Positions 50,528 through 58,517 of a DNA stretch of 64,000 nt are shown piece after piece. Positions within the stretch are counted from its first letter, which is position 1. Each line of letters begins with the position of its first letter. Position numbers and translations under genes: made by a program. This DNA is from Corynebacterium gallinarum. GTDB taxonomy: Bacteria; Actinomycetota; Actinomycetes; Mycobacteriales; Mycobacteriaceae. The DNA is taken from the NCBI RefSeq assembly GCF_014837045.1, contig NZ_JACSPR010000009.1, positions 1-64,000 on the forward strand, read 5' to 3'. The notes under the pieces are model-generated. The model was given only the letters and a program-made list of their open reading frames with translations. It was not told the origin of the DNA and searched no databases.

Positions 50528-52054
50528 TCAGGACCGGTCGGCCAGGGTCGCCCGGATGGGGCGGGCCAGCTGGGTCATCTCGCCGCGCCCGCGCAGTTCC
50601 ACGGACTTCATGAGGGTCCAGCGGGCCTGCTCGGCCTCGTTGGCCTCGCGGAGGGTGGAGGCGTTGGTGACGGTGCGGCCGGGGGTGGTCTTGGCGATCT
50701 CCGTGAGGCGCGCGGCCTGGTTGACGGCGTCGCCGATGACGGTGTACTCGAAACGGTCGTGGCCACCGATGTGACCTGCGACCACATGCCCGGCGGCCAC
50801 GCCGATACCGGCCTTGAGCTGCAGGTCCTTCAACTCGATGCGCAGCTCGCGGGCGGCGGCGAGGGCGTGGCCGGTGGCATCGGACAGTGGCAGGGGAGCG
50901 CCGAAGATGGCCAGTGCGGCATCGCCCTGGAACTTGTTGATCACACCCTTGTTGCGGTGGATCACCTCCACGACACGCTCGAAGAACTCGTTGAGCGCCT
51001 CCACAACCTCCTCGGGGGCGTGGTTGACGGCGAAGGTGGTGGAACCGATGACGTCGACGAACAGGACGGCGACCTTGCGGTCCTCGCCACCCAGGGTCGG
51101 GCGTTCCTCCAGCGCACGGCGGGCCACCTCATCACCGACATACCGGCCGAAGAGATCACGCACGCGCTGGCGTTCACGCAGGCCACGCATCATCTCGTTG
51201 AAGCCGGCCTGCAGCACGCCGATCTCGGAACCGTCGTAGATGTCCACCTGCACATCGTTGTCACCGCGCCGCACCCGTCCGATGGCGTCCTGCAGCTCCA
51301 GGATGGGATCCACCACGGATGCCACCGCCAGGCTGGTGCCGAAGTAACCCGTGACCATCGCGGCGAGTGCCAGGGAGATGATGGCGGGCAGGATCACGGA
51401 GGCGTCCTCGCCGAAGATGCCGGAGTTGTATCCCAGGATCATCAGCAGGATGCCGAGCACCGGCACGCCGATGGTGAGCACCCATGTCATCCGCAGGCGC
51501 TGGCTGACCGGTGGTTCCAGGGTGGAATCCTCGTAGCGCCGCGCCAGGGCGGTGGCCGCGACGGGACGCACCAGACGTTCGGCCTCCAGGAAGGTCAGCA
51601 GGGACACCACTGCGCACGCTAGCATGGTGGAGACAAACACGATCACCGCCAGCGGCGTGGACATGGTGGCGGTGATGGCCGTGGCGATGATGATGCCGAT
51701 GAACCACACCACAGCACACAGAATCGCCTGGTAGATGGGGATGCGCATCACCAGGTTGCGCACCATGTTCGGATCATGCTCCTCGGGGTGGCGTTGCCAG
51801 TCCAGCACCGGGCGGAACATCAGGAAGGTCACGAGGATGCCCACGAGCACCGCGAACACCACGTACACACCACCGACAACCGGCAGGTAGGAGATGTCGG
51901 AGTCGAAACTGGCCTCGGTCGGATGGGGGATCAGATACCGGACAAACAGCATGATCGCGAGCGCGCCGAGAACGTTGGTGCCCAGCACCATCGCAGCGTA
52001 CAGCGGCCACGAAGTGCCCCACAGCCATTTCAATGCCTGAAGCAGTCGACTCAT
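50528..52054 (-). CDS. cyaB: Membrane adenylate cyclase (class III)
   Basis: A 508-residue protein, starting at ATG 52054. Six N-terminal helices (first WPLYAAMVLGTNVLGALAIML) and a HAMP domain (VDPILELQDAIGRVRRGDND, about 275-330) precede the catalytic class III cyclase domain (about 350-500). It holds the metal Asp in LFVDVIGSTTF and the substrate-specifying Lys in INKFQGDAAL. The protein makes cAMP, which activates GlxR. In C. glutamicum this is CyaB (cg0375), the sole class III cyclase. The frame extends upstream to 52660 over holB on the other strand; that part is non-coding. Divergent from holB by 55 bp. Confidence 0.92.
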   Translation of the reverse strand: MSRLLQALKWLWGTSWPLYAAMVLGTNVLGALAIMLFVRYLIPHPTEASFDSDISYLPVVGGVYVVFAVLVGILVTFLMFRPVLDWQRHPEEHDPNMVRNLVMRIPIYQAILCAVVWFIGIIIATAITATMSTPLAVIVFVSTMLACAVVSLLTFLEAERLVRPVAATALARRYEDSTLEPPVSQRLRMTWVLTIGVPVLGILLMILGYNSGIFGEDASVILPAIISLALAAMVTGYFGTSLAVASVVDPILELQDAIGRVRRGDNDVQVDIYDGSEIGVLQAGFNEMMRGLRERQRVRDLFGRYVGDEVARRALEERPTLGGEDRKVAVLFVDVIGSTTFAVNHAPEEVVEALNEFFERVVEVIHRNKGVINKFQGDAALAIFGAPLPLSDATGHALAAARELRIELKDLQLKAGIGVAAGHVVAGHIGGHDRFEYTVIGDAVNQAARLTEIAKTTPGRTVTNASTLREANEAEQARWTLMKSVELRGRGEMTQLARPIRATLADRS

Positions 52055-52109
52055 GCCCAATACTCTATCGTGCCTGCGGACATGAGACCGGCAGTGCCAA
52101 CCTATTAGT

Positions 52110-53363
52110 GTGGACGTTGTGAGTAACTCCCGTGTCTTCGACAACCTGGCCAGCCCACCTGCGGTTGTGCAGACGCTTATCGACGCCGCCACCACCGCCC
52201 GCCAGATCGCGCGCGACGGTGGAGCGGGGGCTGGGGCCGGTGACGCGGGGACTGCGAGGGATTCGACTTTCACGCACTCCTGGCTCTTTACCGGCCCGCC
52301 CGGTTCCGGCCGTTCCGTGGCGGCACGGGCCTTCGCCGCCGCCCTGGTGTGCTCCGACCCGGATGAGGTGGGCTGCGGACGATGCGAACACTGCCGGGCC
52401 ACCCTGGCCGACGCCCACGGTGATGTGGTGTTCATCCAACCCCATGAGCTGTCCATCGGCATCGACCTGATGCGCACCGTGGTCGACGACGCCGCCCGTC
52501 TGCCCACGGTGTCCAACTGGCGGGTGATCATCCTGGAAAATGCCGACCGCCTCACCGAACCCGCCGGCAACGCCCTGCTGAAGACGGTGGAGGAGCCGCC
52601 GGAGCGCACCATCATCATCCTGTGTGCACCCTCCACCGACCCGGAGGACATCATGGTCACCCTGCGGTCCCGGTGCCGGCATGTCTATATCCCGACCCCC
52701 ACCATCGACCAGGTCACCCGCATTCTCGTCAGCGAGGGCGGGGTGGCCGAAGACGATGCCCGCCTGGCCGCCGCCTCCTCGGGTGGGCACATCGGGCGGG
52801 CCCGACACCTCGCACACAACCAGAAGGTCCAGGTCCGTCGCGCCAATATCCTCAACCTCTCCGAACTCATCTTCCACGGCGACCAGGCCTTCCAGGCGGT
52901 GAACTCGCTGATCAAGGGCATCGAGAAGGAGATGGGGGAAACCCTCGAACCACTGGAGGAGAAGGAGCGGGAGAAACTGGAGACCTCCCTCGGCATGGGC
53001 TCCCGTGGCAAGGGCGTGCACAAGGCACTGCAGGGAACCAGCGGGCAGCTCAAGGCACTGGAGGATAACCACAAGAAACGCCGCACCCGTTTCCTTCGCG
53101 ATGCACTCGACCTGGCCCTGATCGACCTGGCCGGGATCTACCGTGATGCCCTGGTCATCGCCTCCGGTGCAGAGGTGGGCCTGACCCACCCCGACATGGA
53201 GGGCCTGTCTGCGGAACTGGCCACCAGGGTGACCCCGGAGGGGTTGCTGGACTGCCTCGATGCCATCAACAAGAGCCGCGAATACTTCGGGCAGAACGTC
53301 CGCCCCGTGGTGGCGATGGATGCGCTCGTGGGCCGGTTGCGCAAGGCCTACAAGGTGCGCTAG
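52110..53363 (+). CDS. holB: DNA polymerase III delta' subunit
   Basis: A 417-residue clamp-loader subunit. P-loop FTGPPGSGRSVAARAFA, zinc-binding cysteines C-x8-C-x2-C-x2-C (CSDPDEVGCGRCEHC), the SRC-like region ILCAPSTDPEDIMVTLRSRCRHVYIP and the AAA+ sensor motifs are clear. Walker A Lys is Arg here (SGR), as common in delta'. It opens and loads the beta clamp. Start is GTG at 52110; a second GTG at 52119 is possible. It is divergent from cyaB. The C-terminal third contains the collar domain. A tRNA-Thr gene follows. Confidence 0.9.
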   Translation: MDVVSNSRVFDNLASPPAVVQTLIDAATTARQIARDGGAGAGAGDAGTARDSTFTHSWLFTGPPGSGRSVAARAFAAALVCSDPDEVGCGRCEHCRATLADAHGDVVFIQPHELSIGIDLMRTVVDDAARLPTVSNWRVIILENADRLTEPAGNALLKTVEEPPERTIIILCAPSTDPEDIMVTLRSRCRHVYIPTPTIDQVTRILVSEGGVAEDDARLAAASSGGHIGRARHLAHNQKVQVRRANILNLSELIFHGDQAFQAVNSLIKGIEKEMGETLEPLEEKEREKLETSLGMGSRGKGVHKALQGTSGQLKALEDNHKKRRTRFLRDALDLALIDLAGIYRDALVIASGAEVGLTHPDMEGLSAELATRVTPEGLLDCLDAINKSREYFGQNVRPVVAMDALVGRLRKAYKVR

Positions 53364-53444
53364 CTTTGGCCGGGCTGATTGGTGCCCCTGATTGTGGCGA
53401 CACCGAAAGAGTGTTGTAAACTCAGCAATCGGTGTTGTCACCGT

Positions 53445-53520
53445 GCCGCTTTAGCTCAGTCGGTAGAGCGTCTCACTCGTAATGAGAAGGTCAGGAGTTC
53501 GATTCTCCTAAGCGGCTCCA
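53445..53520 (+). tRNA. tRNA-Thr (anticodon CGT)
   Basis: Cloverleaf: acceptor GCCGCTT/AAGCGGC, D stem GCTC/GAGC, anticodon stem TCTCA/TGAGA with loop CTCGTAA (CGT), T arm AGGAG-TTCGATT-CTCCT. The 3' CCA is encoded. A hairpin terminator follows. Confidence 0.97.
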
Positions 53521-53534
53521 CGTACAACAGCAGT

Positions 53535-53570
53535 TCAAGGCCACTTTCCCTTCAGGGAGAGTGGCCTTGA
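53535..53570 (+). terminator. Terminator after tRNA-Thr
   Basis: TCAAGGCCAC pairs with GTGGCCTTGA, extended by an inner CCC/GGG pair around TTCA. It begins 14 bp after the tRNA. A weak T-run (TTGTGTTT) follows. Confidence 0.8.
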
Positions 53571-53634
53571 TTGTGTTTCCGGGGCACCCGGGCCGGGGTA
53601 GATGATGTCGTTGATCTATGGCAGGTTGGAGGCC

Positions 53635-54174
53635 ATGGAGAAAATGACCGTCCCCATCCTTGAGCGGCCGGGGCGTACACGCCCCGACATCCTCACCGCG
53701 TTGTCCCTCTGGACTCCCCGTCATGTCCTCGCCGCGGTGATGGCCACGGTGGGGGTCGCCCTGATCATTGGCCTGTCCAGCGTGCTCATTCCCAATCCCA
53801 TCTTCGGGCGGGATATCCCACCGGTGTGGTGGAACTACCCGGTGTGGATCCTGACCTCGATCTTCTCCGGCATGCTCATCGCAACCTACGTGTCGACGGA
53901 CCGATCAGATGCCGGTCCCCAGCGGTCCAGCCATCTGGGACTGGCTGGCGGAGTACTCACCTGGTTCGCCGTGGGCTGTCCGGTGTGCAACAAGCTCGCA
54001 CTCCTGGCACTGGGGTATTCCGGTGCCCTGACCTGGTTTGCTCCCGTCCAGCCGTACCTGGCCCTTGTCGGGCTGGTGTTGACGGGTGCGGCCCTCATCT
54101 GGCGACTACGCGGCCAGGTGTCCTGCGCAGTAACCCCCCCTTCCAGAATCTGGACGGGGGTTACCGGGGGTTGA
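53635..54174 (+). CDS. Small membrane protein with CPVC motif next to the sulfur module
   Basis: About 179 residues with four to five hydrophobic segments (HVLAAVMATVGVALIIGLSS, YPVWILTSIFSGMLIATYV, LAGGVLTWFAVGCPVCN, YLALVGLVLTGAALIW). The motif VGCPVCNKLALLALGYSGAL, with a Cys-Pro-Val-Cys pair at a helix end, might bind metal or form a redox disulfide. No family was recognised. The first ATG at 53602 lacks a site; GGAGG at 53628-53632 suggests 53635 or 53644. The 3' end overlaps a hairpin. Convergent with the TauE gene. Confidence 0.45.
   Translation: MEKMTVPILERPGRTRPDILTALSLWTPRHVLAAVMATVGVALIIGLSSVLIPNPIFGRDIPPVWWNYPVWILTSIFSGMLIATYVSTDRSDAGPQRSSHLGLAGGVLTWFAVGCPVCNKLALLALGYSGALTWFAPVQPYLALVGLVLTGAALIWRLRGQVSCAVTPPSRIWTGVTGG
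54130..54164. terminator. Hairpin overlapping the 3' end of the CPVC gene
   Basis: GTAACCCCC (54130-54138) and GGGGGTTAC (54156-54164) form a 9-bp stem. It lies inside the last codons of the membrane protein gene and before the TauE stop on the other strand, so it can serve as a terminator for either. Confidence 0.55.
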
Positions 54175-54178
54175 GTAT

Positions 54179-55033
54179 TTAGCTGGAGACAGGTTGGGTG
54201 GAGCGGTTAAAGCGTCGATAAGCAAGGCCGACGACCGCAAGCAGCACTGCCACGCCGACCACCACCAGCCCCCAGGGGGCGGGGAGCTCCTGGTAGAGGA
54301 TGAACACGCCCATGACCAGTACGAACACGCCGAACCCCTTGCGCAGTGCCTGCTCCGGCACCACCGAGGTCAGACGGGCACCGATGAGCGCTCCGACCAG
54401 GGCAGCGACCGTCACCACGAGCACCAGCGACCAATCGAGACTGACCGAGGTCATATAACCAGCCAGTCCGGCGAAGGACTTCATGGAGATGACCAGCAGG
54501 GAGGTACCCACCGCGACCGGCATGGGCAGACCGCCGAGCAGTGCCAGGGCGGGAACCACCAGGAACCCACCGCCGGCACCGACCAGACCGGTGACCAGGC
54601 CGACCGCCAGACCCTCGGCGAGAATCTTGCCCAGGGGCAGGGCCTTCTTCTCCCCGGTGTCGGCCTTCTTCTTCCGGCCGCGCAGCATGGCGGTGGCCGT
54701 GGCGAGCATCATCAGGGCGAATGCGACCATCAGGATCGTGCTCGGGATGAACCCACCGAGCAGACCACCGAGGAAGGCGCCGGCCATGCTGGCCACACCG
54801 AAGATCAACCCGGTGCGCCACTGCACATTGCCGCGCCGGGCATGGGCGATGGTGCTGACCACGGACGTGGCGCCCACAACGAACAGTGACGCTGCGATGG
54901 CCTCCTTCGCGTCCATGCCGGCGACATAGGTCAGGAGTGGAACGGTGAGGATGGAGCCGCCGCCACCGAGGAGTCCGAGGCTGAGCCCGACCAGGGTGGC
55001 GAGCAGGACAACAACTGCGAGGAGAATACTCAT
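54179..55033 (-). CDS. TauE/SafE-type sulfite (sulfur-anion) exporter
   Basis: A 284-residue membrane protein with about eight helices, duplicated as in TauE/SafE proteins. Hallmarks are GLSLGLLGGGGSILTVPLL and GLVTGLVGAGGGFLVVPAL, the two G-rich re-entrant motifs. The family exports sulfite, sulfonates or other small sulfur anions. It is the last gene of a sulfur detoxification run with the rhodanese and persulfide dioxygenase upstream, which makes sulfite or thiosulfate the likely substrate. In S. aureus a TauE gene belongs to the cst operon in the same way. Confidence 0.85.
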   Translation of the reverse strand: MSILLAVVVLLATLVGLSLGLLGGGGSILTVPLLTYVAGMDAKEAIAASLFVVGATSVVSTIAHARRGNVQWRTGLIFGVASMAGAFLGGLLGGFIPSTILMVAFALMMLATATAMLRGRKKKADTGEKKALPLGKILAEGLAVGLVTGLVGAGGGFLVVPALALLGGLPMPVAVGTSLLVISMKSFAGLAGYMTSVSLDWSLVLVVTVAALVGALIGARLTSVVPEQALRKGFGVFVLVMGVFILYQELPAPWGLVVVGVAVLLAVVGLAYRRFNRSTQPVSS

Positions 55034-55087
55034 TTTTCCTGCCCTTTCTTGGGGGAGGGGGTCGGGTGTGAGCCCACGGATATGGAT

Positions 55088-55693
55088 TTAGGAACGGGTG
55101 ACCGCTCCGGTGACCACGGGAATGTTGTTGACTGTGGTTTCGAGGGTCGGGGTGACCGATGCCCTGTTCCACGGCATCTTCGATAGGGCGGTGGCCATCA
55201 TGCAGGAATCACTCAGCGCGGAATAGGTGAGGCCGGCGCCGACAGCGGCGGAGAGGAAACCAACCGGCCGGGCAAGGGTGCGGGAACCGACGAACCCGGC
55301 CAGAACCAGGGAACCTGCAACCATGCGGACCTGACGGTCCATGGCCCACCGCTTCCTCCCACGCACGACATCACCACCGGCCTCGGCGAAGGCTGCGGTA
55401 CCTCCGGCGAGTACACTGGCGGATTCCAGGCCGGCGGAGGCGAGCCTCTCGCGGGCCTCCTCCGCACGGATACCGGACTGGCAGACCAGAACCACACCGT
55501 CCTGGAAACGTGAGGCGAACTCCGCGGTGTGCTCCGCGAGCATGGACAGTGGGACATTGTAGGCACCACGGATATGTAGTGATTCGAACTCCGCCGGCGT
55601 GCGCACATCGATGATGATCAGCTGTTCATCCCGGGCGAGCCGTGCCTTGAGGTCCTCTGCTTCGAGGGAGGTGATGGTGGTGGTGGCAGTCAT
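55088..55693 (-). CDS. Rhodanese-like sulfurtransferase with C-terminal membrane segment
   Basis: A 201-residue protein. Rhodanese core: RDEQLIIIDVRTPAEFESLHIRG and the active-site loop LVCQSGIRAEE with Cys as the persulfide carrier. The C-terminal 70 residues contain a hydrophobic pair (VRMVAGSLVLAGF, FLSAAVGAGLTYS) like the DUF2892/YgaP type, so the protein is membrane-bound. It takes or gives sulfane sulfur. The start at 55693 has AGGAA about 12 bases upstream. Lies between the dioxygenase fusion and TauE. The longer frame to 55969 overlaps the dioxygenase gene. Confidence 0.85.
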   Translation of the reverse strand: MTATTTITSLEAEDLKARLARDEQLIIIDVRTPAEFESLHIRGAYNVPLSMLAEHTAEFASRFQDGVVLVCQSGIRAEEARERLASAGLESASVLAGGTAAFAEAGGDVVRGRKRWAMDRQVRMVAGSLVLAGFVGSRTLARPVGFLSAAVGAGLTYSALSDSCMMATALSKMPWNRASVTPTLETTVNNIPVVTGAVTRS

Positions 55694-55730
55694 AGGTGAA
55701 GGGTTCCTGTCTTTCGGAGAGATGGGGTGG

Positions 55731-57125
55731 TTACTTGTTGTTGTGTGCCAGCCAGCCGAGGTAGGACCCCTCGAGCTCGACGATGGTGTAGCCGTGGCGT
55801 CGCAAAGCGGAGGCCGCGACGGAGTTACGGACACCGGACTGGCAGTAGGTGACGATCGTGTCGTCCTTTGCGGGCAGCTGATCCAGGTTCCACAGGACGC
55901 GGCCGCCGGAGAGCTGGCTGGAGCCGGGGATGTGGCCGTCGGCGTGCTCGGTCTTGTTGCGCAGGTCAAGGAGCATGGTGTGCTCGTGGCCCTCGAGTTC
56001 GCCCTGCGGCAGGATCTCCGGGGTGGTCATCGACAGGCCGTCGAGGGAGGTGATGAATCCATCAACCTCATCAATGCCGACGCGCATGAAGTGATTCCGG
56101 TAGGCCGCGGCCTCCTCCTCATCGGCGGCGAGCACAACCAGGCGGCCGGTGTCGGTCTCCGGGTCGAAGACCCACGCCGAGTAAGTGGCGGACTTATCGA
56201 GGCCGGGGACGTTGACGGCGCCGGTCACGGTGCCCTCGTGGACCTCGCTGTGGTGACGCGTGTCGACGACAATCTTCTCGCCGGCCTCGACTTCGGCGGC
56301 GATATCTGAGCCGGTGAACTCCGGCAGCGGTGCCAGCGGGTATCCGAGGACGGCCGGGCCGGACTTGTTCTGACGCTTCATCCGGGCGAAGTAGGCATGC
56401 GCATCGGGCTGGCCGGCGAGCAGCTCGTCGATGAAGCCCTGCTCATCGTCGTTTTCCAGGTAGGGGGCCCACCAGGCGTAGCTGCGCTCGTATCCAACAG
56501 TGGTCGACGGCAGTGCGCCGAGGGCCTTGCCGCAGGCAGATCCTGTACCGTGGGCGGGGTAGACCTGGACATGGTCGGGCAGCGTGAGGAAGACGTTCTT
56601 GAGGCTGGCGAACAGCTGCTTGGCGCCACCGAAACGCGTATCGACGCCGCCGGCCGCCTCATCCAGCAGATCCGGGCGACCGAGGTCACCGGAGAATACG
56701 AAATCGCCGGAGAGCAGGTAGCCGGGGGTGTTGGCGAAGGCACCGTCTGTGATGAGGAAGGACAGGTGCTCAGGGGTATGGCCCGGGGTGTGCTTGGCCT
56801 CGATGGTGATATTGCCGATCGTGATGGTGTCACCGTCATAGAGGCGGGTGCCATCGAAACCGTACTGCCAGTCCTCATCGCCCTCGCCGGAAACGTAGAT
56901 GTCAGCGCCGGTGGCGGTGGCCAGTTCCCGGGTGCCGGAGAGGTAGTCGGCGTGGATGTGGGTCTCGGTGACGCCGGTGATGGTCATGCCGTGGTGCCTG
57001 GCCAGTTCGAGGTAGTCGGTGATATCGCGACGGGGGTCGACGACAACAGCGGTGTTCTGTGCCTGGCAGCCGATGAAGTAGCTGGCCTGGGCAAGGTCTT
57101 CGTCATAGAAACGGTGCAGCAGCAT
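55731..57125 (-). CDS. Persulfide dioxygenase-rhodanese fusion (CstB/Blh-type)
   Basis: A 464-residue protein. The N-terminal MBL domain (about 1-240) has HIHADYLSG, AKHTPGHTPEHL, SGDFVFSGDLGRPDLL and VYPAHGTGSACG, the mononuclear-iron persulfide dioxygenase pattern. Two rhodanese domains follow; the first (VVDTRHHSEVHEG) lacks the active Cys, the second has TYCQSGVRNS with Cys at the active site. It oxidises thiol persulfides and moves sulfur, producing sulfite/thiosulfate. CstB of S. aureus has a similar MBL-rhodanese build. Starts at ATG 57125, 57 bp from the CsoR/CstR-like operator. The frame above 57125 is non-coding. Confidence 0.85.
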   Translation of the reverse strand: MLLHRFYDEDLAQASYFIGCQAQNTAVVVDPRRDITDYLELARHHGMTITGVTETHIHADYLSGTRELATATGADIYVSGEGDEDWQYGFDGTRLYDGDTITIGNITIEAKHTPGHTPEHLSFLITDGAFANTPGYLLSGDFVFSGDLGRPDLLDEAAGGVDTRFGGAKQLFASLKNVFLTLPDHVQVYPAHGTGSACGKALGALPSTTVGYERSYAWWAPYLENDDEQGFIDELLAGQPDAHAYFARMKRQNKSGPAVLGYPLAPLPEFTGSDIAAEVEAGEKIVVDTRHHSEVHEGTVTGAVNVPGLDKSATYSAWVFDPETDTGRLVVLAADEEEAAAYRNHFMRVGIDEVDGFITSLDGLSMTTPEILPQGELEGHEHTMLLDLRNKTEHADGHIPGSSQLSGGRVLWNLDQLPAKDDTIVTYCQSGVRNSVAASALRRHGYTIVELEGSYLGWLAHNNK

Positions 57126-57181
57126 GAGGGGATCACTCCAGAATTTCGTAGTGGTGGGGTGTGCGAACACCACTATGCCAT

Positions 57182-57197
57182 ATACCCCCCGGGGTAT
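57182..57197. promoter_or_regulatory. CstR/CsoR-type operator upstream of the persulfide dioxygenase gene
   Basis: ATACCCC-CC-GGGGTAT is a perfect 7-bp inverted repeat with 2-bp centre, 57 bp before the dioxygenase start. A second weaker site (ATACGGTGGGGGGTAT) lies at about 57204-57219. CstR, a CsoR-family repressor sensing persulfides, binds this kind of site. It is nearly the same as the copper operator at 22967. Confidence 0.7.
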
Positions 57198-57587
57198 CAA
57201 GTTATACGGTGGGGGGTATGTAAAAGTGCTGGTGGGGCGGGTTTGGCTGTGCTGTGGGTGCCTGGAGATGCCGGCAGATGGCGGAGTTGGGGCTGGGCGT
57301 CCGCTCGGTTCGATTTTTTCGACACAGCTGGCCGAATCTGGGCTGGCTGTGTCGAATTTTTCGCGTTCTGGCGGGTGGTCGGTTCGACTTTTTCGACACC
57401 GACCCCGCGCCGGCGGCCCGGTGTGTCGAAATTGTGCAATCCCGGCAATCAGGCACCGGAAAAGTCGCACCTCCAGATCGCCGTTTAAGCGATCGAACGG
57501 CATCTACCCAGGTCCCAGGCCATCTGGCCACCCTCAACGCCTTAAAACGCCGGGAACCCGCGCGGGGTTTGGGCAGTCCTACAGGGT
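57198..57587. repeat. Repeat-rich spacer with TTCGA-T-tract motifs
   Basis: Motifs of the form TTCGA(T/C)TTTTTCGACAC occur at 57309-57328 and 57381-57402; TGTGTCGAATTTTTCGCG at 57348-57365 and GTGTGTCGAAATTG at 57421-57434 are inverted forms. GTTCGA and GTGTCGAA halves alternate, so several hairpins can form, one with 11-bp arms TTCGACACAGC/GCTGTGTCGAA. This 390-bp spacer precedes the nuclease-like gene and holds no gene. Confidence 0.55.
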
Positions 57588-58466
57588 ATGGAAAAAGCAG
57601 TGATTCTCCGCCCGGTGCGATACAGCGAGGTTGCCGGAGTGATGTCCAGGCCGACCTTCGCCAAGTATTACCGGAAGGTTGTGGGCAGCATCTACCTGCA
57701 CCGGGACCGGGCTGATGATCCCGAGTTGGTCACCCAGGCGCTCCTGATGCGTTGTCCGCACGGGATGCTCCGTGGTTTTGCGGCTCTGAGCAATATGGGT
57801 TTCACCCTCAACCTGGACGGGTGGACACCGATTATCTCGATTCCGCGGAAGTCCCCGGCAGTTCGTGCCCACAGGGGCAACATTCTGCGGCTGGTGGAAG
57901 AAGATGTCCACATGATCAACGGAAGGCGCACCGTAACGGCGGTTCAGGCGGTGGTGGATATCCTCGCCAGGCCCGACAGTTGGGGTCGCTACCGTGACGG
58001 GGCCAGAATCGAGGAGCAGGTGGCGGTCCTGGATCATCTGGTGCGACAGAAGTTGGATCTCTTCGGCAGGCTTCGGAAGGATCCGGGCACGGCGGGGATA
58101 TCCGCCCTGGTGAATCCGTTGGCGGAGTCGAGGCCGGAATCGATAGTCAGGGTGAGGCTCCACCGCGCTGGTTTCAAGGAGTGGAAACCCCAGATCAGGG
58201 TGCGGGGGAGGGAGGGGTTCTATTTTGTGGATGTGGGTGATCCGGTTCTGAAGGTGGGGATCGAGTATCAGGGTGCCCACCATTTCGACCGGGATGCACG
58301 CGCCAGGGATGCGCAGCGTGCCAATGATCTGCGCTGGGCGGGGTGGACCATTCTGGAGGCCACCTCAACCATCCTGAATAGTGAGACGGAGTGGCGGAAA
58401 GTCCTGGCGAGGGTGGGGGAGGAGGTGGACCTTGCCCGCCAACAGCGCAACGGTCGCATTGCGTAG
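57588..58466 (+). CDS. DUF559/AbiEi-type protein with putative Vsr-like nuclease domain
   Basis: A 292-residue protein. The N-terminal 80 residues (SRPTFAKYYRKVVGSIYLHRD) fit a winged-helix AbiEi-like DNA-binding part. The C-terminal domain has FVDVGDPVLKVGIEYQGAHHF followed by RARDAQRANDLRWAGWTILEATS, the core of the DUF559/Vsr-like fold, where D/E and Q (D...E-x-Q) form a nuclease site. Such proteins are common singletons in actinobacteria, and some are linked to toxin-antitoxin or repair. No antitoxin-like neighbour is visible. The start is ATG 57588. The repeat-rich spacer upstream is unusual. Confidence 0.55.
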   Translation: MEKAVILRPVRYSEVAGVMSRPTFAKYYRKVVGSIYLHRDRADDPELVTQALLMRCPHGMLRGFAALSNMGFTLNLDGWTPIISIPRKSPAVRAHRGNILRLVEEDVHMINGRRTVTAVQAVVDILARPDSWGRYRDGARIEEQVAVLDHLVRQKLDLFGRLRKDPGTAGISALVNPLAESRPESIVRVRLHRAGFKEWKPQIRVRGREGFYFVDVGDPVLKVGIEYQGAHHFDRDARARDAQRANDLRWAGWTILEATSTILNSETEWRKVLARVGEEVDLARQQRNGRIA

Positions 58467-58517
58467 CGCAATGAATTTTTCCCATTTCAGCTGGGGTTTT
58501 ATTCCTGGTAAGGTGCT

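Noticed and set aside
57126..57503. N-terminal extension of the persulfide dioxygenase frame
   Set aside because: It covers the CstR-like operator and the repeat array; the family starts at 57125.
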